Shown: positions 1 through 16,348 of the stretch, piece after piece | How positions within the stretch are numbered: position 1 is the stretch's first letter | Layout: each line of letters opens with the position of its first letter | NCBI GenBank assembly: GCA_020200285.1 | Contig: JAIVIY010000008.1 | Location: forward strand, 1-35,516 | DNA from: Novosphingobium sp. | GTDB taxonomy: Bacteria > Pseudomonadota > Alphaproteobacteria > Sphingomonadales > Sphingomonadaceae | Reading direction: 5' to 3' | Length of the DNA stretch: 35,516 nucleotides | Made by a program: the position numbers and the translations under genes | Notes under the pieces: generated by a model | Told to the model about the DNA's origin: nothing | Seen by the model: the letters and a program-made list of their open reading frames with translations, nothing else | The model's database searches: none

Positions 1-4145
<4,145 letters not shown>

Positions 4146-4197
4146 GCATTTCCTCCCAGAGCCGCGACTGAAGGGCGCGGTTCTACCCGAGAGCGGA

Positions 4198-4222
4198 AAC
4201 GCGCGTGATCGGCACTCGTTCC
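4198..4222 (-). promoter_or_regulatory. Putative sigma-EcfG (general stress response) promoter
   Basis: Minus strand reads GGAAC-gagtgccgatcacgcg-CGTT, i.e. GGAAC-N16-CGTT, about 50 nt upstream of the GTG start at 4145. Confidence 0.65.
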
Positions 4223-4264
4223 CCGGCGGTCGACGGGCCGCGCGGAAGCCGCGATGCTACCCGT

Positions 4265-6211
<1,947 letters not shown>

Positions 6212-6273
6212 CGCCGGTCTCCGATCAGTCCCCGCCTGCCTTAGCGCGTCGCCGGGCCGTGTTTCCAGCGCCT

Positions 6274-8112
6274 TCAGCGCCCGAAGCGGATGCCCGCCCA
6301 CAGCGTCCGCGGCACGCCGAGATCGATCGAGCCGCCCTGGTTGCGAGTGACGATGCGCTCGTCGCTCAGGTTTTCGCCGCGCAGGACGAGCGCCAAGCCG
6401 CGCGCGACGGGAACCCGGGCGAACGCGTCGAGCGTGGTCGCCGCGGGCAGCGCGTCGCTCTCGAGATCGTCCTCGAACTGACGGCCGACGTGACGCAGCG
6501 TCGCCGCCAGCCGCCAGCGGTCCGCCGGCGCCCACGACAGCGTGCCGCTCGAGGCGATCTTCGGCGTCTGCGAGGGACGCTTGCCGTCGAGCGGGCTGCC
6601 GCGCTCCCGGACTTCGGCATCGGTCAGCGCCAGCGAGCCGTCGAAGCCCCATGCGCCCGTGCGCAGCGCCGCGCATCCGCGCAGCCGCTCGTTTCGGAGC
6701 GCGGCGTTGGCGCGGGTGGTGACCGGGAACACCACGAACGGGCGGTAGAGCTCGTTGAGCGTGGGCACGCGCAGCCCGCTGTAACCCGCGCCGCGCAACT
6801 GGACACCGCCGCCCAGCCGCGCCACCGCCCCGCCGCGCAAGCTCAGGTCCCAGCCCGCGCGGTCGGGAAACCGCGTGTCGGTGAGCGGCGTCCCGGCGGC
6901 GCTGGCCTCGCGGAACCGGCCGCGCCGAATCGTCCAGCGGTCGGCGCGGAGGCCGCCGGTCAGCACTACCGAGCCGAGCGTCCAGTCGTCCTGCGCGAAC
7001 AATCCGAGGTCGCCGTTCCTCCCGCCTGCGCGGCGCCGCGCGGTGACCAGCCCGGTGGCGGCGCTGAACGCCTCTTCCTGCAACTCTCCGGTCGCCAGAC
7101 GATAGTCGATGCCGAGCCGGACGACGTGGTCGGGTCCGAGCGGCGGACGCAGCTCGAGCTTGCCGCCGAGCCCCGTCGAGGGCGTGCGGCGCTGGTCGAG
7201 CGTCTTGCGGAAGCTGGTCGCGCTGATCACCACGTTGGAGAAATCGCGCGCCTGGACGTAAGCGAGCGCGTCGATCTGCCAGCGCCCGCGTCCGACCAGC
7301 CGCAAGCTCGCGTCTTGGCCGCTGCTGGTGCTATCCGCGCCCTCGAAGCGCAGTGTGCGATCGTCGTCATAGGCGAGCCCGCGCAGTTGCAGCTCGATCG
7401 TGTCGGTCAGCGGCGCTACCGCACGCAACTGGGTCGACCAGCTGTCGTAACGGGCGCGCGCGGTGGCCGCGACGCGTTGCGCTTCGGGCGTGGTGAAGAA
7501 CCCCTTCCCCCGGTCCCACCGCCCGCTGAGCACCGCGAAACCGCGGCCGAGCTCGGGCGCCAGCGTCGCCGAAGCCTCGGTCTCGCCGCGATCGTTGACC
7601 AGCAGCGCGCCGCTCGCCAGGCCGAGCTCGGCCGCCCCGGCGCTTTCGAGCTCGATCGTCCCCGCCACCGCGCCCGCGCCGAACGCGCCCGAGCCGCCGC
7701 CGCGCGTCACGCGAACCGAGGCGAGCCGCTCGGGCGGCAGCGCGCTCAACGGGATATAGCCGAAGAACGGGTCCGCCATCGGCACCCCGTCGAGCAGCAC
7801 GAGGCTGCGGCTGGTGGCGTTGCCGCCCAGCGCGCGCAGCGTCACCCCTTGCGCCGACGGGTTCGACGAGCGGCTGTCCGAGCGGCGGAACTGCTGGAAC
7901 CCGGCGACCGAGGCCAGCACGTCCTCGATCCGCCCCGAGGCCGAGCGCATCAGGTCCTCGCGATCGAGCACCGTGACGTCGTACGCCGGCGTCGCCGGCG
8001 TTTCCTCGAGGCCGCGGCCGGTGACGACGATCGGCCCCGCCGGCTCCTCGGCCGCGTTGGCGGAAGACGAAGCCGCGAGGAGGAGCACGGCGACGAAGCG
8101 AAGGCGAGGCAT
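6274..8112 (-). CDS. TonB-dependent outer membrane receptor (BtuB/siderophore-receptor-like)
   Basis: Signal peptide [20 protein letters not shown], TonB-box-like IVVTG, plug domain ([25 protein letters not shown]...[37 protein letters not shown]) and C-terminal beta-barrel ending in an aromatic-type IRFGR. Confidence 0.9.
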   Translation of the reverse strand: MPRLRFVAVLLLAASSSANAAEEPAGPIVVTGRGLEETPATPAYDVTVLDREDLMRSASGRIEDVLASVAGFQQFRRSDSRSSNPSAQGVTLRALGGNATSRSLVLLDGVPMADPFFGYIPLSALPPERLASVRVTRGGGSGAFGAGAVAGTIELESAGAAELGLASGALLVNDRGETEASATLAPELGRGFAVLSGRWDRGKGFFTTPEAQRVAATARARYDSWSTQLRAVAPLTDTIELQLRGLAYDDDRTLRFEGADSTSSGQDASLRLVGRGRWQIDALAYVQARDFSNVVISATSFRKTLDQRRTPSTGLGGKLELRPPLGPDHVVRLGIDYRLATGELQEEAFSAATGLVTARRRAGGRNGDLGLFAQDDWTLGSVVLTGGLRADRWTIRRGRFREASAAGTPLTDTRFPDRAGWDLSLRGGAVARLGGGVQLRGAGYSGLRVPTLNELYRPFVVFPVTTRANAALRNERLRGCAALRTGAWGFDGSLALTDAEVRERGSPLDGKRPSQTPKIASSGTLSWAPADRWRLAATLRHVGRQFEDDLESDALPAATTLDAFARVPVARGLALVLRGENLSDERIVTRNQGGSIDLGVPRTLWAGIRFGR

Positions 8113-8285
8113 CGAGCTGGAGCGATCCGAATGGAGCGGCGACCATGGAACGTCCGGTCGCCGTTGGCGGTCTTCTAGCGGTTGCGACGCGGGACGCCAG
8201 CCCCGAGCGTTGACGGGCGCGTTCGGCGGTGGTCTAGCGAAGCGGTCAGCGCTGACGGAAAAGCGCGGCGGGAGAGAGGCGAGGC

Positions 8286-9985
8286 GTGACGATGGCGGCG
8301 GCAATCGACGAACCCATCGCAACCGACTGGCCGAAGATGTCGCTGGCCGATGCGCAGGCTGCGCTCACCGCGACCGGCGCGCCGTTCGAGATGGAGACGG
8401 TCGTCATCCGCGGCGTGCCGACGCGGGTATGGAAGAACGCGCTGCCCGACCTCGCCGAGCTCGCCCGCGCCGGGCGCGCGCACGGCGATCGGACGTTCGT
8501 AGTCTACGAAGGCGAGCGGGTAAGTTTCGAGGCCTGGTTTCGCGCGGTGGCGGCGCTGGCGCGGCATCTCCAGGCGCTCGGCGTGGGCAAGGGCGATCGC
8601 GTCGCGCTGGCGATGCGCAACCTGCCCGAATGGCCGGTGGCGTTCTTCGCCGCGACCGGCATCGGCGCGATCTGCGTGCCGCTCAACGCCTGGTGGACGG
8701 GCGCCGAGCTCGCCCATGGCCTCGCCGATTCGGGCGCGAAAGCGCTGGTCTGCGACGCCGAGCGCCTCGAACGGATCGCTTCCCACCGGGCGGGGTTGCC
8801 CGATTTGCAGCACGTGCTGGTCGGCCGGCTCGAAGGACCGCCGCCCGAGGCCACGGCGCGCCTCGAGGACGTGCTCGGCGCGAGCGGCTCATGGGGCGAT
8901 CTGCCCGACGACGACCTGCCGCAGGTCCCGCTCGAGTCCGACGACGAGGCGACGATCTTCTACACCAGCGGCACCACCGGCAATCCCAAGGGCGCGCTCG
9001 GCACGCACCGCAACCTGGTCACCAACATCGGCTCGGCCGGCTACAACGGCGCGCGCACCTTCCTGCGCCGCGGCGAGGCGCCACCCGAGCCTACGCCCAA
9101 GGTGCTGCTGACCGTGATCCCGCTGTTCCACGTCACCGCCTGCTCGGCGATGCTGATGGGCGCGGTCGCCGCCGGGCACCGCCTCGTGTTCATGCGCAAG
9201 TGGGACACGGTGAAAGCGCTCGAGCTGATCGAGCACGAGCGGGTCAACGTCACCGGCGGGGTGCCGACGATCGCCTGGCAGCTGCTCGAGCACCCGGACC
9301 GCGGCAACTACGACCTCTCCAGCCTCGAATCAATCAGCTACGGCGGCGCGCCTTCCGCGCCCGAGCTGGTCCGCAAGATCCGCGAGGAGTTCGGCGCGCA
9401 GCCCGGCAAGAGGACTATCTCGCCCGGCCGACCAGCTGCGGCCCCGCGGTGCCCGTGGCCGAGCTGGCGATCCGCGATCCCGAGACGACCGCGCCGCTGC
9501 CCGTCGGCGAGGTCGGCGAGCTGTGGTGCAAGGGGCCGATGGTGGTCAAAGGCTATTGGAACAACCCCGAAGCGACCGCCGCGACCTTCGTCGACGGCTG
9601 GGTCCGCACCGGCGACCTCGCGCGGCTCGACGAGGACGCGTTCTGCTACATCGTCGACCGCGCCAAGGACATGGTCATCCGCGGCGGCGAGAACATCTAT
9701 TCGTCCGAGGTCGAGAACGCGCTCTACGACTTCCCCGGCGTCACCGACGCCGCGGTGATCGGCATCCCCCACCGCACGCTGGGCGAAGAGCCGGCGGCGG
9801 TGGTCCACCTCGCCCCCGGCGCACAAGCCGCTGAGGCCGAGCTGCAGGATTGGGTCCGCCAGCGGCTCGCCGCGTTCAAGGTGCCGGTGCGGATTCTCTT
9901 CCTCTCCGAGACGCTGCCGCGCAACGCCAACGGCAAGATCCTCAAGAAAGACCTGAAGCGCTTGTTTGAGGAAAAAACCGTATGA
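8286..9985 (+). pseudogene. Class I adenylate-forming acyl-CoA ligase (long-chain-fatty-acid-CoA ligase-like) disrupted by an out-of-frame internal deletion near 9405-9411
   Basis: N-terminal part in frame of ORF 8286 (YEGERVSFEAWFR..., FYTSGTTGNPKGALGTHRN); C-terminal part in frame of ORF 7814..9985 (EDYLARPTSCGPAVPVAELAIRDPETTAPLPVGEVGELWCKGPMVVKGYWNNPEATAATFVDGWVRTGDLARLDEDAFCYIVDRAKDMVIRGGENIYSSEVENAL...RNANGKILKKDLKRLFEEKTV). The conserved [GY][WY]GMTE segment that should join them is missing. Confidence 0.88.
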
Positions 9986-10746
9986 GCGACCTGTTCGACC
10001 TGACCGGAAAGGTCGCGGTGATCACCGGCAGCTCGCGCGGGATCGGCCGCGCGATCGCCGAGGCGATGGCCGATCACGGCGCCCGCGTGGTGATCTCCAG
10101 CCGCAAGCAGGACGCCTGCGAGGCGGTCGCGGCGGAGATCAACGCCAGGCGCCCGGGCGCCGCCACCGCGATCGCCGCGAGCATCTCGTCCAAGCCCGCG
10201 CTAGAGGATCTGGTCGCGCGCACCCAGGCCGAAATGGGGCCGATCGACATCCTCGTCTGCAACGCCGCGTCGAACCCCTACTACGGGCCGATGAGCGGGA
10301 TCAGCGACGAGGCGTTCCGCAAGATCCTCGACAACAACGTGCTGTCCAACCACTGGCTGATCCAGCTGGTGCTGCCGGGGATGATCGAGCGCAAGGACGG
10401 CGCAATCGTGGTGGTCAGCTCGATCGGCGGCTTGCGCGGCTCGGCCGAGCTCGGCGTCTACGCGATCTCCAAGGCCGCCGACCTCCAGCTGGTGCGCAAT
10501 CTCGCGGTCGAGGTTGGCCGCCACAACGTCCGCGCCAACGCGATCGCGCCGGGATTGATCCGGACCGACTTCGCCCGCGCGTTGTGGGAGAACCCGGCCA
10601 ACATCGAGCGCTACAACACCAGCCATCCGATGCGCCGGATCGGCGAGCCGATCGAGATCGCCGGCGCGGCGGTGTTCCTCGCCTCGAAGGCCGGCAGTTA
10701 TGTCAATGGCCAAGCGATCGTGGTCGACGGAGGCTCGACGATATGA
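9982..10746 (+). CDS. SDR family NAD(P)-dependent oxidoreductase
   Basis: 254 aa; TGxxxGIG motif (VITGSSRGIGRAIAEAMADHGARVVISSRK), YAISK catalytic motif; ATGA overlap with the upstream ligase. Confidence 0.95.
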   Translation: MSDLFDLTGKVAVITGSSRGIGRAIAEAMADHGARVVISSRKQDACEAVAAEINARRPGAATAIAASISSKPALEDLVARTQAEMGPIDILVCNAASNPYYGPMSGISDEAFRKILDNNVLSNHWLIQLVLPGMIERKDGAIVVVSSIGGLRGSAELGVYAISKAADLQLVRNLAVEVGRHNVRANAIAPGLIRTDFARALWENPANIERYNTSHPMRRIGEPIEIAGAAVFLASKAGSYVNGQAIVVDGGSTI

Positions 10747-11975
10747 AGATGGACCGTACCGCGGCGCACGGGATGAACGCCGAGCGTCTCGCCCGGATCG
10801 AGGCGTTCCTGCAGGAGCGTTACGTCGGTCCCGGCAAGCTGCCGATGGCCGACGTGCTGGTCGCACGCGAGGGCGAGACGGTCTACCGCGCGACGCTTGG
10901 CAACGCTCGCGCCGATGGCACGACGCTTCGCGAAAACGCGATCTTCCGCATCGCCTCGATGACCAAGCCGGTCACGTCGATCGTGTTCATGCAACTGGTC
11001 GAGGAAGGCAAAGTCGCGCTCGACGATCCGGTGACGCGGGTGATTTCCGAGTTCAAGGGCCTGGGCGTTTACAACGGCGGCGGCGGCGCGGTCCCGTTCG
11101 CCCCGCCCAAGCCGTGCGCGCCGATGCGGATGGTCGACCTGATGACCCACATGGCGGGCTTCACTTACGGCTTCCAGAACCGCACGAGCATCGACGCCGC
11201 CTACCGCAAGACCCTGCCCGACGGCGGGCGCGAGATGCCGGGGTTCGACGGGTTCATCGCCGAGCTGGCGAAGATCCCGCTCGAGTTCGCGCCGGGAACG
11301 GCGTGGAACTATTCGGTCGCCACCGACGTGCTCGGGATCGTCGTCTCGCGGATCGAGGGCAAGCCGCTGGGCGAGGTCTTCGCCGATCGGATCTTCGGCC
11401 CACTCGGAATGGTCGACACCGGCTTCCATGTCCCCGAAGACCAGCGCCACCGTCTGTGCGACGCCTGGGCCTATCAGTCCGGCAAGCCGCCCAAGCTCAT
11501 CGACCAGGCCGGGAAGAGCAAGCTGACCGTGCCCGCCACGTTCGAGGGCGGCGGCGGCGGGCTGCTCTCGACCACCGCCGATTACGACCGCTTCTGCCGG
11601 ATGCTGATCGGCCGCGGCGCGCTCGACGGCACGCGGATCGTCAGCCCCAAGACGCTCGACCTGATGACCCGCAACCATCTCCCCGGCGGGGCCGACCTCA
11701 CCGCGATGTCGAAGTCGCTGTTCAGCGAGGCGACCAACGCCGGGATCGGCTTCGGCCTCGGCTTCGCGGTCAACCTCGATCCGGCGCGGACGCTGATCCC
11801 CGGCAGCGCCGGCGAGTTCTTCTGGGGCGGGCTCTATTCGACCGCGTTCTTCATCGATCCGGTCGAGAAGCTGCACATGGTGTTCATGACCCAGTTGACG
11901 CCGTCGTCGAGCTACCCCGTCCGCCGCCAACTCAAGACCCTGATCTACGGTGCGGTCGAGGAGAGTTATGCGTGA
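10743..11975 (+). CDS. Serine hydrolase, beta-lactamase/EstB-like family
   Basis: 410 aa; SxxK motif in IFRIASMTKPVTSIVFMQLVEEGKVALDDPV, WNYSVATDVLG; ATGA overlap with the SDR stop. Confidence 0.92.
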   Translation: MKMDRTAAHGMNAERLARIEAFLQERYVGPGKLPMADVLVAREGETVYRATLGNARADGTTLRENAIFRIASMTKPVTSIVFMQLVEEGKVALDDPVTRVISEFKGLGVYNGGGGAVPFAPPKPCAPMRMVDLMTHMAGFTYGFQNRTSIDAAYRKTLPDGGREMPGFDGFIAELAKIPLEFAPGTAWNYSVATDVLGIVVSRIEGKPLGEVFADRIFGPLGMVDTGFHVPEDQRHRLCDAWAYQSGKPPKLIDQAGKSKLTVPATFEGGGGGLLSTTADYDRFCRMLIGRGALDGTRIVSPKTLDLMTRNHLPGGADLTAMSKSLFSEATNAGIGFGLGFAVNLDPARTLIPGSAGEFFWGGLYSTAFFIDPVEKLHMVFMTQLTPSSSYPVRRQLKTLIYGAVEESYA

Positions 11976-11992
11976 TTTTATCTTACCTATCT

Positions 11993-12097
11993 CCGTTCGC
12001 CCTGAGCTCGTCGAAGGGGCCGTTCTTTTCTTTGGACCGGGCACCCAGCTCGAAGTGAAGGACGGTGCTTCGACAAGCTCAGCACAAACGGGTTTTT
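11993..12097. repeat. REP-like imperfect inverted repeat (sphingomonad-type CCGTTCGCCCTGAGC...GCTCAGCACAAACGG), followed by a T-tract
   Basis: Left arm ccgttcgccctgagctcgtcgaagg..., right arm gaaggacggtgcttcgacaagctcagcacaaacggg; arms are near reverse complements; followed by tttttt. A second copy is present at 29261. Confidence 0.85.
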
Positions 12098-12114
12098 TCG
12101 CGGGGGAGAAGCAC

Positions 12115-13210
12115 ATGACCTCAGACGCCCTGCCCGGCGCCAAGGAGCACATCGCGACCGCCCGCGCCAAGTCGGCGCAGGTCGACGGCATCGGCCCCGA
12201 CACCTCGCGCAAGCCGATCGGCCAGGTCGGCGTGCTCGGCGCCGGGACGATGGGCGGCGGGATCGCGATGAACTTTTTGACCGCGGGGATTCCGGTGACC
12301 ATCGTCGAGGCCGAGCAGGCCAACCTCGACAAGGGCGTGGCGACGATCCGCCGCAATTACGAGAACTCGGTCAAGCGCGGCAAGATGACGGCCGAGGAGG
12401 TCGAGGCGGCGATGGCGCGGCTCACGCCCAGCCTCGAGTTCGAGGACCTCGGCGACGCCGACCTGGTGATCGAGGCGGTCTATGAAAACATGGATCTCAA
12501 GAAAGAGATCTTCGCCAGGCTCGATCACGTCGCCAAGCCGAGCGCGATCCTCGCCTCCAACACCAGCTACCTCAACATCGACGAAATGGCCGCGGAGACC
12601 GCGCGGCCCGAGGCAGTGCTGGGGATGCACTTCTTCTCGCCGGCGAACATCATGAAATTGCTCGAAGTCGTCCGCGGCGCCAAGACCGGCGCCAGCGAGC
12701 TCGCCACCGTGATGGACCTGGCCCCGAAGATCGGCAAGGTCGCGGTGGTCTCGGGCGTTTGCACCGGCTTCATCGGCAACCGCATGCTCTCGCCGCGCCA
12801 GCAGCAGGCCCAGGCGCTGCTGATGGAGGGCGCGGCCTACAACGAGATCGACGATGTCCTGCTCGAGTTCGGCTTCCCGATGGGGCCGTTCCAGATGGGC
12901 GACCTCGCCGGCCTCGACATCGGCTGGCACCGCGATCCCGCGCGCGTCGAGACGATCCGCGACGCGCTCTGCGCCGCGGGACGCTGGGGCCAGAAGACCG
13001 GCCGGGCTGGTACGATTACGACGAGAACCGCCAGCGCACGCCGTCGGCGGATGTAAAGCAGATCGTTTCGGATTTCGCCGCTAAGCAAGGCGCGCCGCAG
13101 CGCGCGATCGGCAAGGACGAAATCCGATCGTCGCCGGGCTGGAGAAATACGGGCTCGAAGTCTCGCCCTACCTGCGGCGCAAGGCGGAGGCGGGCGAAAG
13201 GTTCGACTAG
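12115..13210 (+). pseudogene. FadB/FadJ-like 3-hydroxyacyl-CoA dehydrogenase: lacks an N-terminal crotonase domain and is broken by a frameshift (about 13000-13009) and an internal deletion (about 13120-13128)
   Basis: [69 protein letters not shown]; then the frame shifts to [40 protein letters not shown] and again to IVAGLEKYGLEVSPYLRRKAEAGERFD*. Confidence 0.85.
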
Positions 13211-14418
13211 GTCACGGCCGCCCGCACCCGGTATTCGGGCCGGTCCCAGGCGCTTTGGGCCATGATCTCGGCGAGGATTTCGACCGCGCGTTCGATGTCG
13301 GCGAAACGCAGGTAGAGCGGGGTCAGCCCGAAGCGGAGGATGTCGGGGGCGCGGAAGTCGCCAATCACGCGTCGGGCGATCAATGCTTGCATGATCGCGT
13401 AGCCTTCGGGGTGGGCGTAGGCGACCTGGCTGCCGCGCTCGACGGGGTCGGCGGGGCTGACGAGGGTAAAGCCGTGGCGCGCGCAAAGCGGCGCCATCCG
13501 CGCCATGAACAGCTCGGCCAGCGCGAGCGACTTGGCGCGGACGGCGGCCATGTCGGCTTCGAGCAGCAGATCGACCCCGCACTCGAGCGCCGCGAGGCCG
13601 AGAATCGGCGGCGTGCCGCAGAGGAACCGCGCGATTCCGCTGGCGGGAACGTACTCGTCGACGAAATCGAACGGCGCGGCATGCCCGAACCAGCCCGACA
13701 GCGCGGGCGTGACCCGCTCCTGGTGGCGCTCGGCGACATGGAGCCAGGCGGGCGCGCCGGGTCCGCCGTTGAGGTACTTGTAGCCGCAGCCGACCGCGAA
13801 ATCGGCGTGGGCGGCGCCGAGATCGACCGGGACCGCGCCCGCGCTGTGGCTGAGGTCCCAGACCGCCAGCGCGCCGCGCTGATGCGCCAGCGCGGTGGTC
13901 CGCGCGAGATCGCGCATCCGTCCGGTCTTGTAGTGGACCTGGGTCAGCAGCAGCACCGCGACGTCGTTGTCGATCGCCTCCTCTACCGCCGCGGGCTCCA
14001 CCAGCCGCGCCCGCACCGACCCGCCGGTCAGCTGCTCGATCCCCTGCATCATGTAGACGTCGGTTGGGAAATTGCCGCTTTCCGAGAGGATCGTAGTGCG
14101 CCCCGGATTGAGCGACAGCGCCGCGGTCAGCAGCTTGAACACATTGACCGAGGTCGAATCGCAGGCGATGACCTCGCCCTCGCCGGCGCCGACCAGCCGC
14201 GCGATCTTGTCGCCGATTCGCTGCGGGGCGGAGATCCAGCCGGCCGCGTTCCAGCTGGTGATCAGGCCCGCGCCCCATTCCTTGATCGCCGTCGCGGTAA
14301 GCCGGTCGGCCGTCGCGCGGGGCAGCGCGCCGAGCGAGTTGCCGTCGAGGTAGATCACGCCTTCGGGCAACGCGAAACGATCGCGAAAAACCGCCAGCGG
14401 ATCGTCGGCATCGGTCAC
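13207..14418 (-). CDS. kynU: Kynureninase
   Basis: 403 aa from GTG; IYLDGNSLGALPRATADRL, ESGNFPTDVYMMQGI, LTQVHYKTGRMRD, WDLSHSAGAVPVDL, CGYKYLNGGPGAPA (PLP lysine); GTGA overlap with kynB. Confidence 0.96.
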   Translation of the reverse strand: MTDADDPLAVFRDRFALPEGVIYLDGNSLGALPRATADRLTATAIKEWGAGLITSWNAAGWISAPQRIGDKIARLVGAGEGEVIACDSTSVNVFKLLTAALSLNPGRTTILSESGNFPTDVYMMQGIEQLTGGSVRARLVEPAAVEEAIDNDVAVLLLTQVHYKTGRMRDLARTTALAHQRGALAVWDLSHSAGAVPVDLGAAHADFAVGCGYKYLNGGPGAPAWLHVAERHQERVTPALSGWFGHAAPFDFVDEYVPASGIARFLCGTPPILGLAALECGVDLLLEADMAAVRAKSLALAELFMARMAPLCARHGFTLVSPADPVERGSQVAYAHPEGYAIMQALIARRVIGDFRAPDILRFGLTPLYLRFADIERAVEILAEIMAQSAWDRPEYRVRAAVT

Positions 14419-15041
14419 GGCAGCGCCCGCAGCACCGCGCGGACCGGGCTGGCGTCGGCCCCGGCGATCCGCAGCGGCAGCGCGATCAACTCGTAGCGGC
14501 CGGGCGCGACGTGTTCGAGCACCAGCCCCTCGAGGATCCGCATGTCGTGGCGGCGGACCGCGTGGTGAGCGTCCATCGACTTCGAATCCTGCGGATCGAG
14601 CGAGGCGGAGTCGGTCCCGATCAGGACCGCGCCCAGTCCGGCCAGCCGCTCGATCACTTCGGCGGCGATCGCTTTGGAGGAAGCGTCCCAAGTGTCATGC
14701 GGGAACCGCTCATAGGTGCGGAACAGCACCCGTCGAGCGTCGATCGCCGCCCAATCGACGTCATCCGGCGTCACTTCGGCGCCACATTGGCGCACATCGA
14801 GCACCACGCAGGCGCCGATGTACGGATCGAGCGCGCTGGCGGCGCTGTCGAGACCTGCCGCGTCGTAATGCAAGGGCGCGTCGGCGTGAGTGCCAGCATG
14901 CGTCGACAGCGTGATTTCGGCGGTGTTGACCGGGCAGCCAGGCTCAATCGTCGCATGGCGGCGCAAGCCGAAGCCCGGCTCGCCCGGCCAGCCAGGCAAC
15001 GCTGGATGGAGCACCTGGCTGATGTCGATCAACGCGCCCAT
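14415..15041 (-). CDS. kynB: Arylformamidase (kynurenine formamidase)
   Basis: 208 aa; DISQVLHPALPGWPGE, STHAGTHADAPLHYD (HxGTHxDxPxH metal-binding motif), adjacent to kynU. Confidence 0.95.
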   Translation of the reverse strand: MGALIDISQVLHPALPGWPGEPGFGLRRHATIEPGCPVNTAEITLSTHAGTHADAPLHYDAAGLDSAASALDPYIGACVVLDVRQCGAEVTPDDVDWAAIDARRVLFRTYERFPHDTWDASSKAIAAEVIERLAGLGAVLIGTDSASLDPQDSKSMDAHHAVRRHDMRILEGLVLEHVAPGRYELIALPLRIAGADASPVRAVLRALP

Positions 15042-15089
15042 AGTCGAGCGCCTAGCGCGAAACCCGTCCGGGGTGAACCTTTTGGCGGC

Positions 15090-15440
15090 TCAGGCGGCGA
15101 AGCGCCGGTCGCGCAAGGCGTCGTCGAGCTGGTCGAGCGTGAACGGCTTGGCCAGCATCGGCGCCATCGGGATGTCGTCTCCGAGCGGCAGCGAGCGGTG
15201 GCCGGTCAGGTAGACGAACGGGATCGCCTCGCCGCGCAGCCGCGCGGCGACGGGCGCCGCGTTGGTTTCGTCGGCCAGGCTGAAATCGAGCAGCGCGAAG
15301 TCGACCTCGCCTTCGTCGAGCGTGGCGAAAGCCTGGTCCACCGTCGCCGCAGAACCCACAACTTCATGGCCGAGCTCGACCAGGCTCTCCTCCAGGAGCA
15401 TGGCGAGCAGCGGCTCGTCCTCGACAACCAGTACCTTCAT
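15090..15440 (-). CDS. Single-domain response regulator (receiver only)
   Basis: 116 aa MKVLVVEDEPLLAMLLEESLVELGHEVVGSAAT...FALLDFSLADE...FVYLTGHRS...LAKPFTLDQLDDAL. Confidence 0.92.
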   Translation of the reverse strand: MKVLVVEDEPLLAMLLEESLVELGHEVVGSAATVDQAFATLDEGEVDFALLDFSLADETNAAPVAARLRGEAIPFVYLTGHRSLPLGDDIPMAPMLAKPFTLDQLDDALRDRRFAA

Positions 15441-15640
15441 TTCCGTCCGATCCCATGGCCGGTCCGGTCCGGCCAGGGCCTCGTCGAGCGCGCCCCCTAT
15501 CCGCGCTGCTCGATTTCGACCCGCCGCCGACATACAACATCTTGATTGCGAACGGTAGGGGGCGCGGGCGGCTCGACCGGGAACTTGCGCGCTTCGCCGC
15601 TCATTGAGGCGGAAATGGCGCAAAAACCGGCTCTCCGACG

Positions 15641-16348
15641 ATGACCGAGGCTCGTATCGCGGTCAGTCCGCGCACCAAATGGCTGACCGGGGCGGGTGTC
15701 GCGGCGATCCATCTCGCCGCGCTCGCCGCGCTGATCGCGGCGTTCGGCGTCGACGCAGTGGTCGGGACGGTCAGGTCGATCGCGGCCTTCGACATTCGCG
15801 CGCCCGCGCCCCCGCCCGAGCCGGAAAAGCAAGTCGAGGAGCCCCGGGGCGAGGCCGCCCCGCCCGCGCCCAAGGCCACGCCCAAGCCGGAGCGGGTCGA
15901 GCCGCCGCCCGTCGTCACCAAGCCCAAGCCTCAGCCCGTCGCCACCGCGACCGGAACGTCGCAACGATCCGGAGCGAGGGAAGCGGGCCCGGGAAGTGGA
16001 GCCGGCGGTCAGGGGGCCGGGACCGGCGCGGGGGGAAGCGGCTCCGGGGCGGGCGGCGGCCTGTCGCGCGGGGTCGAGAAGGTTTCCGGCGAGCTTCGGA
16101 CCAGGGACTTCCCGCGATCGGGCGCCGGCGAGCGCGACGGCCGGTTCATCATCGTTCGCTACACCGTGGGCGTCGACGGCCGGGTCGGCAACTGCCGGGT
16201 GGTCCAGTCGAGCGGCAGCGCAGAGGCCGACGCGATCACCTGCCGGCTGATCGAGAGGCGCTTCCGCTATCGCCCCGCGCTCGATGCGCAGGGCAATCCC
16301 GTGGCGCGCGAGACCGGCTGGAAGCAATGGTGGTGGCGGCCCGCATGA
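15641..16348 (+). CDS. TonB family energy transducer protein
   Basis: 235 aa; N-terminal TM helix, Pro/Lys/Glu-rich linker, Gly/Ser-rich spacer, C-terminal VDGRVGNCRVVQSSGSAEADAITCRLIERRFRYRPALDAQGNPV (TonB C-terminal domain). Confidence 0.88.
   Translation: MTEARIAVSPRTKWLTGAGVAAIHLAALAALIAAFGVDAVVGTVRSIAAFDIRAPAPPPEPEKQVEEPRGEAAPPAPKATPKPERVEPPPVVTKPKPQPVATATGTSQRSGAREAGPGSGAGGQGAGTGAGGSGSGAGGGLSRGVEKVSGELRTRDFPRSGAGERDGRFIIVRYTVGVDGRVGNCRVVQSSGSAEADAITCRLIERRFRYRPALDAQGNPVARETGWKQWWWRPA

Noticed and set aside
8113-8285. Possible cobalamin riboswitch upstream of the TonB-dependent receptor
   Set aside because: Read the minus-strand leader for the conserved B12-box and GCCACTG-type elements and did not find them.
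15580-15605. GGAAC-N17-CATT as an EcfG promoter for the TonB-like gene
   Set aside because: The -10 element is CATT rather than CGTT; one mismatch in a four-base box is too weak in GC-rich DNA.
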